From Saccharicrinis sp050296935 (GTDB taxonomy: Bacteria; Bacteroidota; Bacteroidia; Bacteroidales; Marinilabiliaceae), in NCBI GenBank assembly GCA_050296935.1, contig JBNKRV010000032.1, positions 1 to 27,085 on the forward strand: DNA of 27,085 bases. Direction: 5' to 3'. Below are positions 15,745 through 24,214 of this stretch, piece after piece; the first letter of the stretch is position 1, and each line of letters begins with the position of its first letter. Below the pieces are notes generated by a model. The model searched no databases. It saw only the letters and a list, made by a program, of their open reading frames with translations, and was not told the origin of the DNA. A program made the position numbers and the translations under genes.

Positions 15745-17910
15745 ATGATACTAAAAACCTTACTCACTACTCTTATTTTTTCATGCTTTTTTATTGGTAA
15801 TTCAGTAAATAGCCAGAATTTTAATACGCAACAAAAATTCTGGCTTTATAAAATAGTATATAAAACACCTTCTCTAAAAAGAAATTGGTCTGATTTTATT
15901 ACTTACCAAGGGGCTTTTCCAACCCGTGAAGTAAAAATTGTAAAAGGAGGGATTTTAAACATACAACATCTTCCCGACTGGGATTTAATTAAAAAACAAA
16001 TTCTACAAAATCCTGATTTATTGACCATCAAATTTGATGAGATAAGTAAATCATCCCCCGGATTAATTGCAGATGCCTCAGTAAAACTAACTTTGTGGGA
16101 ATTGTATTCCATATTAGCGGATGGTTTATCTGAGGAAATTCCGTTTTCAAGCCACGAAACGGCTGTTTATTTCAAAAATAAGATGGTGACTACTCTTCCT
16201 TCTGTAATGAAAAAAGGAACAGATGTTAAAGAAAAGTATCTTCCCGTTTTATATGATATATTAAATCCCAGCTTACCGGTTTATCAAAAGTCCGCTTCTT
16301 TATCTAAAGTGAAAAAAGTAAGTATTCAAAGTCACAAAAAGGTTCTAGATAAATGGCATCAACTGGTCAGGAAATATGTTGAAGACCAATCGGATAAGTA
16401 TTTTAATATTTTAGCTCAACGAAGTATTTATTTTAAGGGTCAATTACTCGCAGCAGGTGAAGGCAGCGGATCATCAGGTCTATTAAGAGAATTTGAAAAT
16501 AAAGATGGAGGTGGAATCAATACAGGTACAGGTAAAGGCATTGGACTCTTTACTTATGACATGTTAATTAAAAAAGAGAAATTAGTACCTCAATTTGAAA
16601 CCACCACCAACACCGGAGCATTAAAAAACGAACCCACTTTAATTCACCTTTCCTTATGGGGTATCGACAGCAACAAAAAGCCCTTGATTGTTATTGAGAA
16701 CAAAGACAATAGCTACTTACTATTTGCCGATTATACTTCCAATGAAATATGCCCTGATCCCAACGCTTCGATGGGAATTTCATACATGGACCGGATTGAA
16801 GAGTTTGAATACGAAAAAATAGAAAAACCGCTGATAGAATTAAATAAAAACAATGGTTTATTGGCCATCTTTGACAGGGAGAATCGCACGAAAGATCAAA
16901 TAGCAGCAAAAATAAAATCGCTGGAACTGGAGATTGACTCAATTAATAAACTTGAAGAAATTAACGAAACAGCTATCAGCACCAGAAAAAGTAAGATAGA
17001 TATTAATCTTAAAAATCTCACCAATAAAGAATCAAAGCTTAGTGATCTGCAACGGAAAATTTCCGGAGTATATCAAAACACAGATCGTTCAGAAAAGAAA
17101 CTTGATAAGATGAAATCTGCTTTGGGTAAAAATGTTCAACCCTGGACAAAACAAGACTCTATCTATACTTTTGCTGATGGTACCCAGTTTAATTATCATA
17201 CTCAGGACCTTATTATTTACACCGATAGTTTTTCTGAACCTATAAAGATAAGCTTATTAGCGGCCTCCTTTTCTTTGGAAAGTGACAGAAAAGATGAAGT
17301 ACAATTATATATTAATTCAACAGGAGGTGTGAAAGGAAAAGGGTTAAATGAGGGTATAGCTGATATCAATAAATCAGATACCTTATTGAAGAAAACCTTT
17401 TACTTTGAAACTGATGTATTTGAATTACATACCTCCTTTACTTCTCAAGAAAAAGCGATCATATCCGGATTAACAAATGCTGACAATAAGCCATCTAAGA
17501 CACTAACTTTGAATTTACTGGCCAATGGAGTAGACACCGTTATCCATTCCAACATACAGAAAGACAAACAAAGCTATCAGACAAAAAACCGTCTGGAAAA
17601 CTATAAACGAGCACGCCGGGTAGATATTGAAATTATTGAAACCTCAAATGCATATCAAGTAAATATTACTGGATTTGCAGATGCCGGGAATACCAGACTA
17701 TCAAAATTACCGAAAACAACCAGACTGCAATTTGCAAATCAAGCACATCGGATACAGTCGTTAAATCCTTATCTGAGTTCATTAAGAGTGCTATCAGCAG
17801 CATCTGAATTAGAGAACATTTTAAATCTGGATTTATCAGGATATCAGATATTCATCTATCCTCTAAATAAGAAATTGTCAGTAAAAGAATTAAAGGAGAT
17901 TTTAAAATAA
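15745..17910 (+). CDS. Large secreted coiled-coil protein of unknown function
   Basis: A 721-residue protein I do not recognise. I choose the ATG at 15745, not the TTG at 15739, because it gives the signal peptide MILKTLLTTLIFSCFFIGNS ending ...VNSQ. Residues about 30-240 are mixed alpha/beta. A Gly-rich stretch (GEGSGSSGLL, then DGGGINTGTGKGIGLFTYD) lies near residues 235-275, followed by a beta-rich part. A strong coiled coil spans about 380-462 (Glu/Lys/Leu heptads). The C-terminal part has RLENYKRARRVDIEIIE and NITGFADAGNTRLSKL, faintly recalling OmpA-like peptidoglycan-binding regions, but the family motif is not met. There is no T9SS tail or lipobox, so it is probably periplasmic. It lies 12 bases after the LysM glucosaminidase, suggesting a cell-envelope role. 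Confidence 0.75.
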   Translation: MILKTLLTTLIFSCFFIGNSVNSQNFNTQQKFWLYKIVYKTPSLKRNWSDFITYQGAFPTREVKIVKGGILNIQHLPDWDLIKKQILQNPDLLTIKFDEISKSSPGLIADASVKLTLWELYSILADGLSEEIPFSSHETAVYFKNKMVTTLPSVMKKGTDVKEKYLPVLYDILNPSLPVYQKSASLSKVKKVSIQSHKKVLDKWHQLVRKYVEDQSDKYFNILAQRSIYFKGQLLAAGEGSGSSGLLREFENKDGGGINTGTGKGIGLFTYDMLIKKEKLVPQFETTTNTGALKNEPTLIHLSLWGIDSNKKPLIVIENKDNSYLLFADYTSNEICPDPNASMGISYMDRIEEFEYEKIEKPLIELNKNNGLLAIFDRENRTKDQIAAKIKSLELEIDSINKLEEINETAISTRKSKIDINLKNLTNKESKLSDLQRKISGVYQNTDRSEKKLDKMKSALGKNVQPWTKQDSIYTFADGTQFNYHTQDLIIYTDSFSEPIKISLLAASFSLESDRKDEVQLYINSTGGVKGKGLNEGIADINKSDTLLKKTFYFETDVFELHTSFTSQEKAIISGLTNADNKPSKTLTLNLLANGVDTVIHSNIQKDKQSYQTKNRLENYKRARRVDIEIIETSNAYQVNITGFADAGNTRLSKLPKTTRLQFANQAHRIQSLNPYLSSLRVLSAASELENILNLDLSGYQIFIYPLNKKLSVKELKEILK

Positions 17911-17946
17911 AAATCTACATCCCCAATACTAATTGAAGATGTAGAT
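17908..17946 (-). terminator. Minus-strand terminator of the lost T9SS gene
   Basis: ATCTACATC (17913-17921) and GATGTAGAT (17938-17946) pair perfectly; on the minus strand the hairpin is followed by a T-rich run (TTTTTATTTT) reaching into the end of the neighbouring plus-strand gene. It starts 14 bases past the stop codon of the T9SS remnant, so it is probably that gene's original terminator. A second, overlapping stem (AATTGAAG 17931-17938 / CTTCAATT 17953-17960) could form instead. Confidence 0.6.
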
Positions 17947-17959
17947 ACACTCTTCAATT

Positions 17960-18103
17960 TTACCTTTGAACTACAAATTTAAATACTTTATAATAGGCAT
18001 CGCTTCGCACTTTTAATAGATATATTCCTTCCGGAAGATGTGCTACAGCATATGGGTACAGATCGTTTACTTCAGAATATATCACAGGATCTATTAACCT
18101 GAG
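17960..18103 (-). pseudogene. Remnant of a T9SS cargo gene: C-terminal sorting domain only
   Basis: An open stretch of 47 sense codons plus a stop reads, at its end, YPYAVAHLPEGIYLLKVRSD, then AYYKVFKFVVQR and TAA. That is the last part of a type A T9SS sorting domain (the L-P-x-G-I-Y-L-L-x-V pattern and terminal K-F-V-V-Q-R). An in-frame TAG at 18104-18106 closes it on the upstream side, and there is no start codon or cargo domain. The break coincides with TTAACCTGAG (18094-18103), the same bases that begin the structured repeats at 10687 and 26951. The cargo part was therefore probably lost in a rearrangement at or near such a repeat. It is followed by its own terminator. Confidence 0.65.
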
Positions 18104-18164
18104 CTATTCACAACATGGATATAGGAATTTTTACTGGTATTGATGCTGATATTTAATACAAGCA

Positions 18165-18196
18165 CAAAAAAACACCTGTGTATATTACACAAGCGT
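18165..18196 (-). terminator. Rho-independent terminator after fmt
   Basis: On the minus strand ACGCTTGTGT and ACACAGGTGT form a 10-pair stem (two G-T wobbles) with a five-base loop, followed by seven T residues. It lies 58 bases beyond the fmt stop codon and ends the DUF5522-fmt transcript. Confidence 0.8.
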
Positions 18197-18253
18197 CTCT
18201 TTAATTATTGTGTCCATAAAGGAATAGATACAAAATCCTTTCTGATATGTATT

Positions 18254-19228
18254 TTAATCTGCTACCCTACAATTATTCATATTTTTAAATCCATTTAAAA
18301 ATTCTTTTGCAGTCATTCTCTTTTTCCCTGCCAATTGTAACACATCAATTTGCAATGCGCCTCCTTTACATGCAATTAAAATCTGATTTTTACCATCTGT
18401 TTTAATTTCGCCGGGATTTAAAGTAACATCAAAAACCATTTCTGTTTCAAATATTTTAAGTCCGGTCTTTTTGCCTGTTTCATCCATAATCTCAGTCCAT
18501 GCAGCAGGGTAAGGTGATAATCCTCTTATTTTATTATAAATATCAACCATGGAAAGCGACCAATCTATTTTACAATCTTCCTTGTAGATTTTTGGTGCAG
18601 GTCTTAATACAGTATCCTTTTCAATAAAATCATCCTGTGATTTAGTTGTTATTGTATCATTACAGATATTAGTAACCGTTTCTAAAACCAATCCTGCTCC
18701 CAGAAACATCATCTTATCATGAACAGTTCCGGCAGTATCTTTTTCATCAATAGGCATAGATTTCCGGTCAATAATATTACCTGTATCTATTTCATGCTTT
18801 AAAAAGAAAGTAGTAACACCCGTTTCTTTATCACCATTGATAACAGCCCAATTGATTGGAGCCGCTCCCCTGTATTGAGGCAGCAGAGAACCATGAAGGT
18901 TAAAAGTACCCATTGGTGACATATTCCATACTACCTCAGGAAGCATTCGGAAAGCGACAACTACCTGCAAATGCGCTTTTAAGCCCCTCAGCTCTTCCAC
19001 AAATAGTTCATCTTTCAATTTCAATGGTTGCAGCACTTTTATACCCTGGCTAACTGCATAATCTTTAACCGGTGAAGTTCTTAACTTCTGTCCTCTACCT
19101 GCAGGTTTATCAGGAACTGTAATAACACCAACAACATTGAATTTATTTTCAACAAGTATTTTAAGGCTTTCCACAGCAAAATCGGGAGTGCCCATAAATA
19201 CAATTCTTATATCTTCCTTATTAATCAT
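18254..19228 (-). CDS. fmt: Methionyl-tRNA formyltransferase
   Basis: A 324-residue Fmt, which formylates initiator Met-tRNA using 10-formyl-tetrahydrofolate. The N-terminal Rossmann-like domain starts IRIVFMGTPDFAVESL. The catalytic trio is intact: Asn110 and His112 in FNLHGSLLPQYRGAAPINWA and Asp148 in HEIDTGNII, each four positions after the E. coli numbering. The C-terminal OB-like tRNA-binding domain covers about residues 215-318 (KIYKEDCKIDWS, then IRGLSPYPAAWTE and KFLNG-type GKKRMTAKEFLNGFKN). It starts seven bases after the DUF5522 gene and is followed by a good terminator. The length is normal. No def (peptide deformylase) gene is adjacent, although the two often pair elsewhere. Confidence 0.97.
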   Translation of the reverse strand: MINKEDIRIVFMGTPDFAVESLKILVENKFNVVGVITVPDKPAGRGQKLRTSPVKDYAVSQGIKVLQPLKLKDELFVEELRGLKAHLQVVVAFRMLPEVVWNMSPMGTFNLHGSLLPQYRGAAPINWAVINGDKETGVTTFFLKHEIDTGNIIDRKSMPIDEKDTAGTVHDKMMFLGAGLVLETVTNICNDTITTKSQDDFIEKDTVLRPAPKIYKEDCKIDWSLSMVDIYNKIRGLSPYPAAWTEIMDETGKKTGLKIFETEMVFDVTLNPGEIKTDGKNQILIACKGGALQIDVLQLAGKKRMTAKEFLNGFKNMNNCRVAD

Positions 19229-19235
19229 TACTGGA

Positions 19236-19427
19236 TTAGTTTTTTAAGGTTGTGTTTCCTTTTTGATGCTTTGGAAAGTATGGACAGTTCTTGCATCCAT
19301 TTCCACAACAATACCCTCTTTCTGTCAAATACTTTGCGGTCATGATTCTAAATCCCCTTGGATCCATAATAAAATCTTCTCCTTCTTTCAACGGTTTCTG
19401 AGGATAATAATCATCTATATAATTCAT
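19236..19427 (-). CDS. DUF5522 small cysteine-motif protein
   Basis: A 63-residue cytosolic protein with the tight cysteine cluster GYCCGNGCKNCPYFPK near residues 38-53, preceded by GFRIMTAKYLTERG. This is the pattern of the DUF5522 family, found as stand-alone small proteins or fused to other enzymes. The Cys-x4-Cys-x2-Cys-Pro-Tyr arrangement suggests metal binding, probably zinc or an iron-sulfur site, but the role is unknown. It lies seven bases upstream of fmt on the same strand, so the two are cotranscribed. It has a promoter-like motif just upstream. Confidence 0.8.
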   Translation of the reverse strand: MNYIDDYYPQKPLKEGEDFIMDPRGFRIMTAKYLTERGYCCGNGCKNCPYFPKHQKGNTTLKN

Positions 19428-19443
19428 TAAATTCTTTTTTTTA

Positions 19444-19451
19444 CAAAGATA
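19444..19451 (-). promoter_or_regulatory. Candidate -7 promoter for the DUF5522-fmt pair
   Basis: On the minus strand this is TATCTTTG, a TAnnTTTG match, 16 bases before the DUF5522 start. The short leader is typical of Bacteroidota promoters. No clear -33 element is seen. Confidence 0.45.
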
Positions 19452-19541
19452 AGATTATCAATGTAGAATTTAACCAGACTTCTTACTTGATTCTCGATTA
19501 AACTCTGATTATACAGGTGTTTTGAAATAATATTCAATAAA

Positions 19542-21491
19542 TCATTTGGTGTAAGGAAGGGTAAAAAAGAATTTAGTTCCTATACCCAGTTCAGACTCAA
19601 GCCAAATCTTTCCTCCCATTTTTTCAACATAGGCTTTGGATATGGCTAAACCCAGGCCAGTGCCTCCGTATTGGTTAATATTGTTTTCTGCCTGAATAAA
19701 TCGATCAAAAATAGTATCATGCTGGTCTTCTGAGATTCCAACACCCGAATCTTCAACCCTGAACTGAATAAGATCATCTAATAATTCATAGGTCACTTTT
19801 ATAAATCCATTATGGGTGAATTTAATTGCGTTGCTAATCAGATTATCCAATACCTGTCTTAATTTTGTTGAATCACAAAGGATAGTGCTATCCTCATCGT
19901 TTAAGGGCTTGCTAGTAAAAAAATCTATGTCATTTTTTTCAGCAATTGGCGTATAAAAAGTAACTAATCCTTTAATAAGTTCATTGATAGATGTTTGATT
20001 TTCATACAAGTCTATTTGTCCGATTTCAATTTTGGAAACATCAATAATATCGTTTACAATTCTAAGTAATTGATGGCCACTTTCACTGATGATATCACAA
20101 TATGATTGCAATTGATCATTTAATGTATCTGAATCTTTCAGAATATCAGAAAATCCAATAATTCCATTCATTGGGGTTCTGATTTCGTGGGACATATTAC
20201 ATAAAAAGGCTGTTTTCAACCGATCACTCTCCTCCGCTTTTTCCCTGGCAATAATCAATTCTTTTTCAATTTCTTTTAATCGGGTAATATCGTGTGCTAC
20301 AGAATAGGAGATTCCCTCTGAATAAATAGGTTGTACAATCCACGAAAACCAGACATAACTTCCATCTTTACGTACATAACGGTTTTCAAATCGCATAATA
20401 TCAGGCTGTTCAACAATCTTCTCCTGAATATAATCAATGGTTCTCTGTATGTCTTCCGGATGGATGAATTCGAACATAGTTCTTCCTTCAATTTCATTTA
20501 CAGAATATCCTAACAAGTTGCTTAAGGCAGGATTAACTTTTAAAAAAACAGCATTAATATCAGCAATACATATGGGATTAGCCACCAGATTATAAATACG
20601 CTCAAAATCCTTAAGTACTTTTTCGGTATTCTTAATTTTCTCTTCGGCCTCAATTAAATCCGTAATATTTCTGGATATAATATGTACACCTTTTAGTTTA
20701 CCCTCTTCAATTACCGGTATATACTCAGAATCGAACCAAAGCTTTTCTCCATCAAGATTATACATACTTTTGTATTTCTGTAGTTTTCTTTTTTTGAGAG
20801 TAAGCTTAATTCTTTCAAATATCTGAAACTGATAGGCTTTGTATTCGGGAATAATCTCTCCTTGTGTAAGAACGGGGATATATTCAGAAAAAAGCTCTCT
20901 GAAACTTTCATTAAAAAGTCTGAGTTTTAGTTCATGATCAAAAAAACAATTGATTGTTCCTGAGTTTTCGAAGAGTATCTTATATAGAAAGTCTTTTTGA
21001 CTTTGATGTTCACTTTTGCTATTCTCAAGTTCGATTTCCAGGTTTAAGTGTGATAAGTCTGCTTCTATTGATTTATGAAACTGGGATAGTAAACCTGTTA
21101 ATTTTTGAGAATGTATCTTTTCTTTCGCATCAAATAAACAGATAATTCCAAATAGTTTTTTGTCGGCATTACATATTGGCAAACCAATAAAACATTCAGC
21201 CTCTATTATTTCTACTGCATCTTTAGAGGGTCGAAACCAATCTTTATTCAATAAATCATATTTAATCTGATCAGGATCATATCCAAACTGAACACCTGGA
21301 ACAAACTGATTATCCAGTATTTGATTTGCTACAACAACTTCAAGTTTATCATTATTAAACCTCAGGATACCCCCATAAGAAACGTCAAAAAAATCCACCA
21401 GCAAATCTACTCTTGTCTGCCATTTCCGAATCACATCCTGCGGTACCTCCAAATCACCTTGACTTATTATTGTATCTTCAAATGATTTCAT
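19542..21491 (-). CDS. Cytosolic GAF-PAS-PAS sensor histidine kinase
   Basis: A 649-residue sensor kinase with no membrane segment or signal peptide. Domains in order: a GAF-like domain at about residues 10-155 (GGILRFNNDKLEVVVANQ, then CFIGLPICNADKKLFGIICL); a first PAS at about 165-285; a second PAS/PAC at about 295-415 (GYSVNEIEGRTMFEFIHPED, then RKDGSYVWFSW). A HisKA dimerisation helix follows, with the phosphorylated His435 in LCNMSHEIRTPMNGIIGF. The HATPase domain has the N box SNAIKFTHNG, G1 DSGVGI and G2 GGTGLGLAI. No receiver or Hpt domain is fused and no response regulator is nearby, so its partner lies elsewhere. A soluble cue (redox, ligand or light-like) is likely because both sensing modules are cytosolic; the signal is unknown. 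Confidence 0.92.
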   Translation of the reverse strand: MKSFEDTIISQGDLEVPQDVIRKWQTRVDLLVDFFDVSYGGILRFNNDKLEVVVANQILDNQFVPGVQFGYDPDQIKYDLLNKDWFRPSKDAVEIIEAECFIGLPICNADKKLFGIICLFDAKEKIHSQKLTGLLSQFHKSIEADLSHLNLEIELENSKSEHQSQKDFLYKILFENSGTINCFFDHELKLRLFNESFRELFSEYIPVLTQGEIIPEYKAYQFQIFERIKLTLKKRKLQKYKSMYNLDGEKLWFDSEYIPVIEEGKLKGVHIISRNITDLIEAEEKIKNTEKVLKDFERIYNLVANPICIADINAVFLKVNPALSNLLGYSVNEIEGRTMFEFIHPEDIQRTIDYIQEKIVEQPDIMRFENRYVRKDGSYVWFSWIVQPIYSEGISYSVAHDITRLKEIEKELIIAREKAEESDRLKTAFLCNMSHEIRTPMNGIIGFSDILKDSDTLNDQLQSYCDIISESGHQLLRIVNDIIDVSKIEIGQIDLYENQTSINELIKGLVTFYTPIAEKNDIDFFTSKPLNDEDSTILCDSTKLRQVLDNLISNAIKFTHNGFIKVTYELLDDLIQFRVEDSGVGISEDQHDTIFDRFIQAENNINQYGGTGLGLAISKAYVEKMGGKIWLESELGIGTKFFFTLPYTK

Positions 21492-21822
21492 GTATTTTTT
21501 CTATGAATAGAAGAAAGATATTTGTCAAAATATAAGCAAAAGAAATTATTTATGAGTCTGAATCGTTACCCACACTAACATTTTAGCATATGTATATTAC
21601 TAATTGATTTTATAGATATACTTAGTAATTTAGTGGGTAATTAGAGTCTGTCTGTAAAGTTCAAACACACGACTTAATGGAAAGGCATTAATCATTTTAA
21701 AAGTATATTAATAATGCGAAAATTAATTATTTTAGCACTCTCTATTCGCAGATTAAAAAACAATTAATTTGTATCTCCATAAACAGATTATATACTGCAA
21801 CTCAATAATATGTTTGAGAATT
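21492..21822. other. Intergenic stretch with a long palindrome, no gene seen
   Basis: A 331-base A/T-rich gap between two minus-strand genes. Its one clear structure is the nested palindrome at 21566-21640. Just after it is GAGTCTGTCTGTAAAGTT (around 21644-21661), which resembles the tip of an insertion sequence, but no second end or transposase is visible. I find no supported ORF or RNA gene. Confidence 0.4.
21566..21640. repeat. 75-bp nested imperfect palindrome
   Basis: The outer arms TTACCCACACTAA (21566-21578) and TTAGTGGGTAA (ending 21640) pair over 11 positions with a two-base bulge. Inside them ATTACTAA (21596-21603) pairs perfectly with TTAGTAAT (21622-21629). There is no T run, so it is not a standard terminator. 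It lies upstream of the histidine kinase gene and downstream of the RluB-like gene. It could be an operator, an untranslated-leader structure or a decayed element. Confidence 0.5.
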
Positions 21823-22659
21823 TCACTTCATTATCCCTGCCTTTAAAAAAGTAATTTCTTTTTCTGACAGAAAGCGCCATTTCCCTCGTGGAACATCTTT
21901 TTTTGTAAGGCCTGAAAAGTATACCCTATCGAGTTTTACAACTTCATACCCTAAATGAGCAAAAATACGACGAACAATACGATTTCTACCTGAATGAATT
22001 TCGATACCCACCTCATAGTTATTCCCTTTTACCAAACTTACTTTATCGCCTTTGATAAATCCATCTTCCAGGTCAAAACCATTAGAAATTGTATTTATGT
22101 CCTCATCAGTTATCGGCTTGTCTAAAAACGCATGATAAATTTTTCGGTGTTCGTGACTGGGGTGTGTTAGCTTTTTGGTTAAATCACCATCATTGGTTAA
22201 CAGAAGTACACCAGTGGTCATTTTATCCAATCTCCCAACCGGAAAAATACGTTCATCACAGGCGTTCTTAACAATATCAATCACAGTTCTTTTGGCATGA
22301 GGATCACTTAACGTTGTAACACAGTCCTTTGGTTTATTAAGAAGTACATAAACCAATTTTTCAGGATTAAGCTCTTTACCATCATAAACCACAGTATCAT
22401 TTTTACTCACTATAGTTCCCACTTCTGAAACCACTTGTCCATTAACAATGATTAGTCCTTCTGCAATCAATTTATCAGCCTCTCTACGGCTACAAACTCC
22501 TGCATTGGCAATAAATTTATTTAAACGAATCTTATCCTTTTCACTTGATGTCACATGCCTGGGGGCTTCCGTTTTTTTTTCTACCGACTTGTTTTTTAAC
22601 TCAACAACTTTCTTTTTCGGAGTTCCTTTTCTATGTGTTTTTGAAGCTTTTTTGCTCAT
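21823..22659 (-). CDS. RluB-like pseudouridine synthase (RsuA/RluB/E/F family)
   Basis: A 278-residue RNA pseudouridine synthase. A Lys/Arg-rich N-terminal tail (residues 1-42) precedes an S4 RNA-binding domain at about 43-100 (IRLNKFIANAGVCSRREADK). The catalytic domain follows, with FPVGRLDKMTTGVLLLTND and the active aspartate at residue 145. HSGRNRIVRRIFAHLGYEV is the second conserved motif. These are the marks of RsuA/RluB/RluE/RluF enzymes, most of which modify large-subunit rRNA; RluB is the likeliest match because of the S4 domain and basic extension, but the target is not proven. The long basic tail is common in Bacteroidota versions. Confidence 0.92.
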   Translation of the reverse strand: MSKKASKTHRKGTPKKKVVELKNKSVEKKTEAPRHVTSSEKDKIRLNKFIANAGVCSRREADKLIAEGLIIVNGQVVSEVGTIVSKNDTVVYDGKELNPEKLVYVLLNKPKDCVTTLSDPHAKRTVIDIVKNACDERIFPVGRLDKMTTGVLLLTNDGDLTKKLTHPSHEHRKIYHAFLDKPITDEDINTISNGFDLEDGFIKGDKVSLVKGNNYEVGIEIHSGRNRIVRRIFAHLGYEVVKLDRVYFSGLTKKDVPRGKWRFLSEKEITFLKAGIMK

Positions 22660-22669
22660 GCCAGATTTT

Positions 22670-22677
22670 CAAATATA
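22670..22677 (-). promoter_or_regulatory. Candidate -7 promoter for the RluB-like gene
   Basis: Read on the minus strand this is TATATTTG, matching TAnnTTTG, only 10 bases before the start codon. A TTTG (plus coordinates 22694-22697) lies 16 bases further upstream. Confidence 0.4.
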
Positions 22678-22844
22678 ATTTCTGCAAAGGTCACAAAAAA
22701 TTTTAAAGTATTTAAATTAAAACCTGTTTTATGAATGGTCAGATAAAGAATTATTATCAATCTGAATTCAAATGATAGATAACTAACAAAGCAATGTAAA
22801 TCGTAAAGAATACATTAAAGTTTCATGCCAATGACCGGTTGTGG

Positions 22845-24212
22845 TTAATTTACAGTACTATCTACACTACCATCCTTCAGTTTTGTAGATATTAAATCTC
22901 CACTCAATAATTCATTTGCATTTTTAACAGCTTTCCCATTTTTATAGGTAATAGAATAGCCTTTTTTAAGTATATTTTCCGGGTTGAGCAACTCATTGGT
23001 TTTTGACAGCAGGTTCAGTTGTGATTCTTGCTGATTAAAAAGATGCTTTAATATACCTGCCAATTGTCCAGGTATATTATTTAGTTGTTGTTGTTCTGTT
23101 TTAAGTTTGTTGATGGATTGGGATTTAATGCTGTTTGTGATATTTTTTAGTTGATTGATCTGATTGTTGATATATCTATCAGAAGAACTACCTAATTGTT
23201 GAATGATTTGATTGAGTTTGTGACCTTCAGTCAACAATGAGTTTTTCACTAATGGCTTAAATCTTCCCGAAGCTTTTTCAAGCATATAACGATAATCGGA
23301 TACTATATCTCTGGTCTGAGTAATAATACTATCTTTTAAATCACCCAGTCTTTCATCAAAATCAGAAACCAATTCAATAATATGCTCAGCAACTGCAGTT
23401 GGCGTTTTTAACCGTGTATGTGCTACGTAATCCACAATGGTTTCATCACGTTCGTGACCAATACCCGAAAATACAGGCAGAGGGAACTGCGCAATATTAT
23501 AAGCAATCCAGTAATTATCAAAGCACATTAAGTCTGAAGTTGAACCTCCTCCTCTGATAATAGCCACCACATCAAAAAAATCTTCATGCTCATATATTCT
23601 ATCTAAAGCTGCAATAACAGATTCTTCTGTTTTATCTCCCTGCATGATGGCCGGAAATAATTTAATGTAGAATTGATATCCCCGGTTGTTGTTATTCAGC
23701 TGATTGCAAAAATCATCAAAGCCTGCTGCTGTAGGAGAAGAGATAACTGCAACCTTTTGCGGAACCAAAGGAACCTCAAGTTCTTTATTCATATCAATCA
23801 CCCCATCTTCACTTAATTTATTTAATATGGCTTGTTTTTTTTGTGCCATATCGCCTAATGTGTAGGTAGGATCAATATCTCTGACATTTAAGCTAATACC
23901 ATATACCTCCTGATAATCAATACTTACTCTAAGGAGTACCTTTAGCCCGGATTCCAGATCTTGTCCGGTAGCCTGTTTAAAATAGGGTTTGAGTATTCGG
24001 TATGTATAGGCCCAGATATTAGCTCTTGATTTGGCTATGATCTGTTCCGTTTTTTCATCTTTTTCAATTAATTCAATATAACAATGACCATTTCTAACCT
24101 CTCTTATTTCACTAATTTCTGCCACAACCCAATAGGTATCTGCAAAAGTACTATGAATAGTATTTTTGATTCTGCTATTTAGTTCGAGCAATGACAAAGA
24201 GGTTTCGCTCAT
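22845..24212 (-). CDS. xseA: Exodeoxyribonuclease VII large subunit
   Basis: A 455-residue XseA, the catalytic subunit of exonuclease VII, which degrades single-stranded DNA from both ends to short oligonucleotides. The N-terminal OB-fold covers about residues 1-110 (YWVVAEISEIREVRNGHCYI). The catalytic domain follows with VAVISSPTAAGFDDFCNQL, IIRGGGSTSDLMCFDNY and GIGHERDETIVDYVAHTRLK, ending TPTAVAEHI, all conserved. A long helical region at about 295-420 is the extended arm that binds the small subunit, and a short beta tail (KKGYSITYKNGKAVKNANEL) closes it. The start lies two bases after the stop of the upstream protease gene, so they are cotranscribed. The small subunit gene xseB, often adjacent, is not found downstream in the window. 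Confidence 0.96.
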   Translation of the reverse strand: MSETSLSLLELNSRIKNTIHSTFADTYWVVAEISEIREVRNGHCYIELIEKDEKTEQIIAKSRANIWAYTYRILKPYFKQATGQDLESGLKVLLRVSIDYQEVYGISLNVRDIDPTYTLGDMAQKKQAILNKLSEDGVIDMNKELEVPLVPQKVAVISSPTAAGFDDFCNQLNNNNRGYQFYIKLFPAIMQGDKTEESVIAALDRIYEHEDFFDVVAIIRGGGSTSDLMCFDNYWIAYNIAQFPLPVFSGIGHERDETIVDYVAHTRLKTPTAVAEHIIELVSDFDERLGDLKDSIITQTRDIVSDYRYMLEKASGRFKPLVKNSLLTEGHKLNQIIQQLGSSSDRYINNQINQLKNITNSIKSQSINKLKTEQQQLNNIPGQLAGILKHLFNQQESQLNLLSKTNELLNPENILKKGYSITYKNGKAVKNANELLSGDLISTKLKDGSVDSTVN

Positions 24213-24214
24213 GC

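Noticed and set aside
17931..17960. Alternative hairpin overlapping the minus-strand terminator, attenuator-like
   Set aside because: Mutually exclusive stems occur, but the site follows both genes' ends and no leader peptide or downstream gene is available for attenuation.
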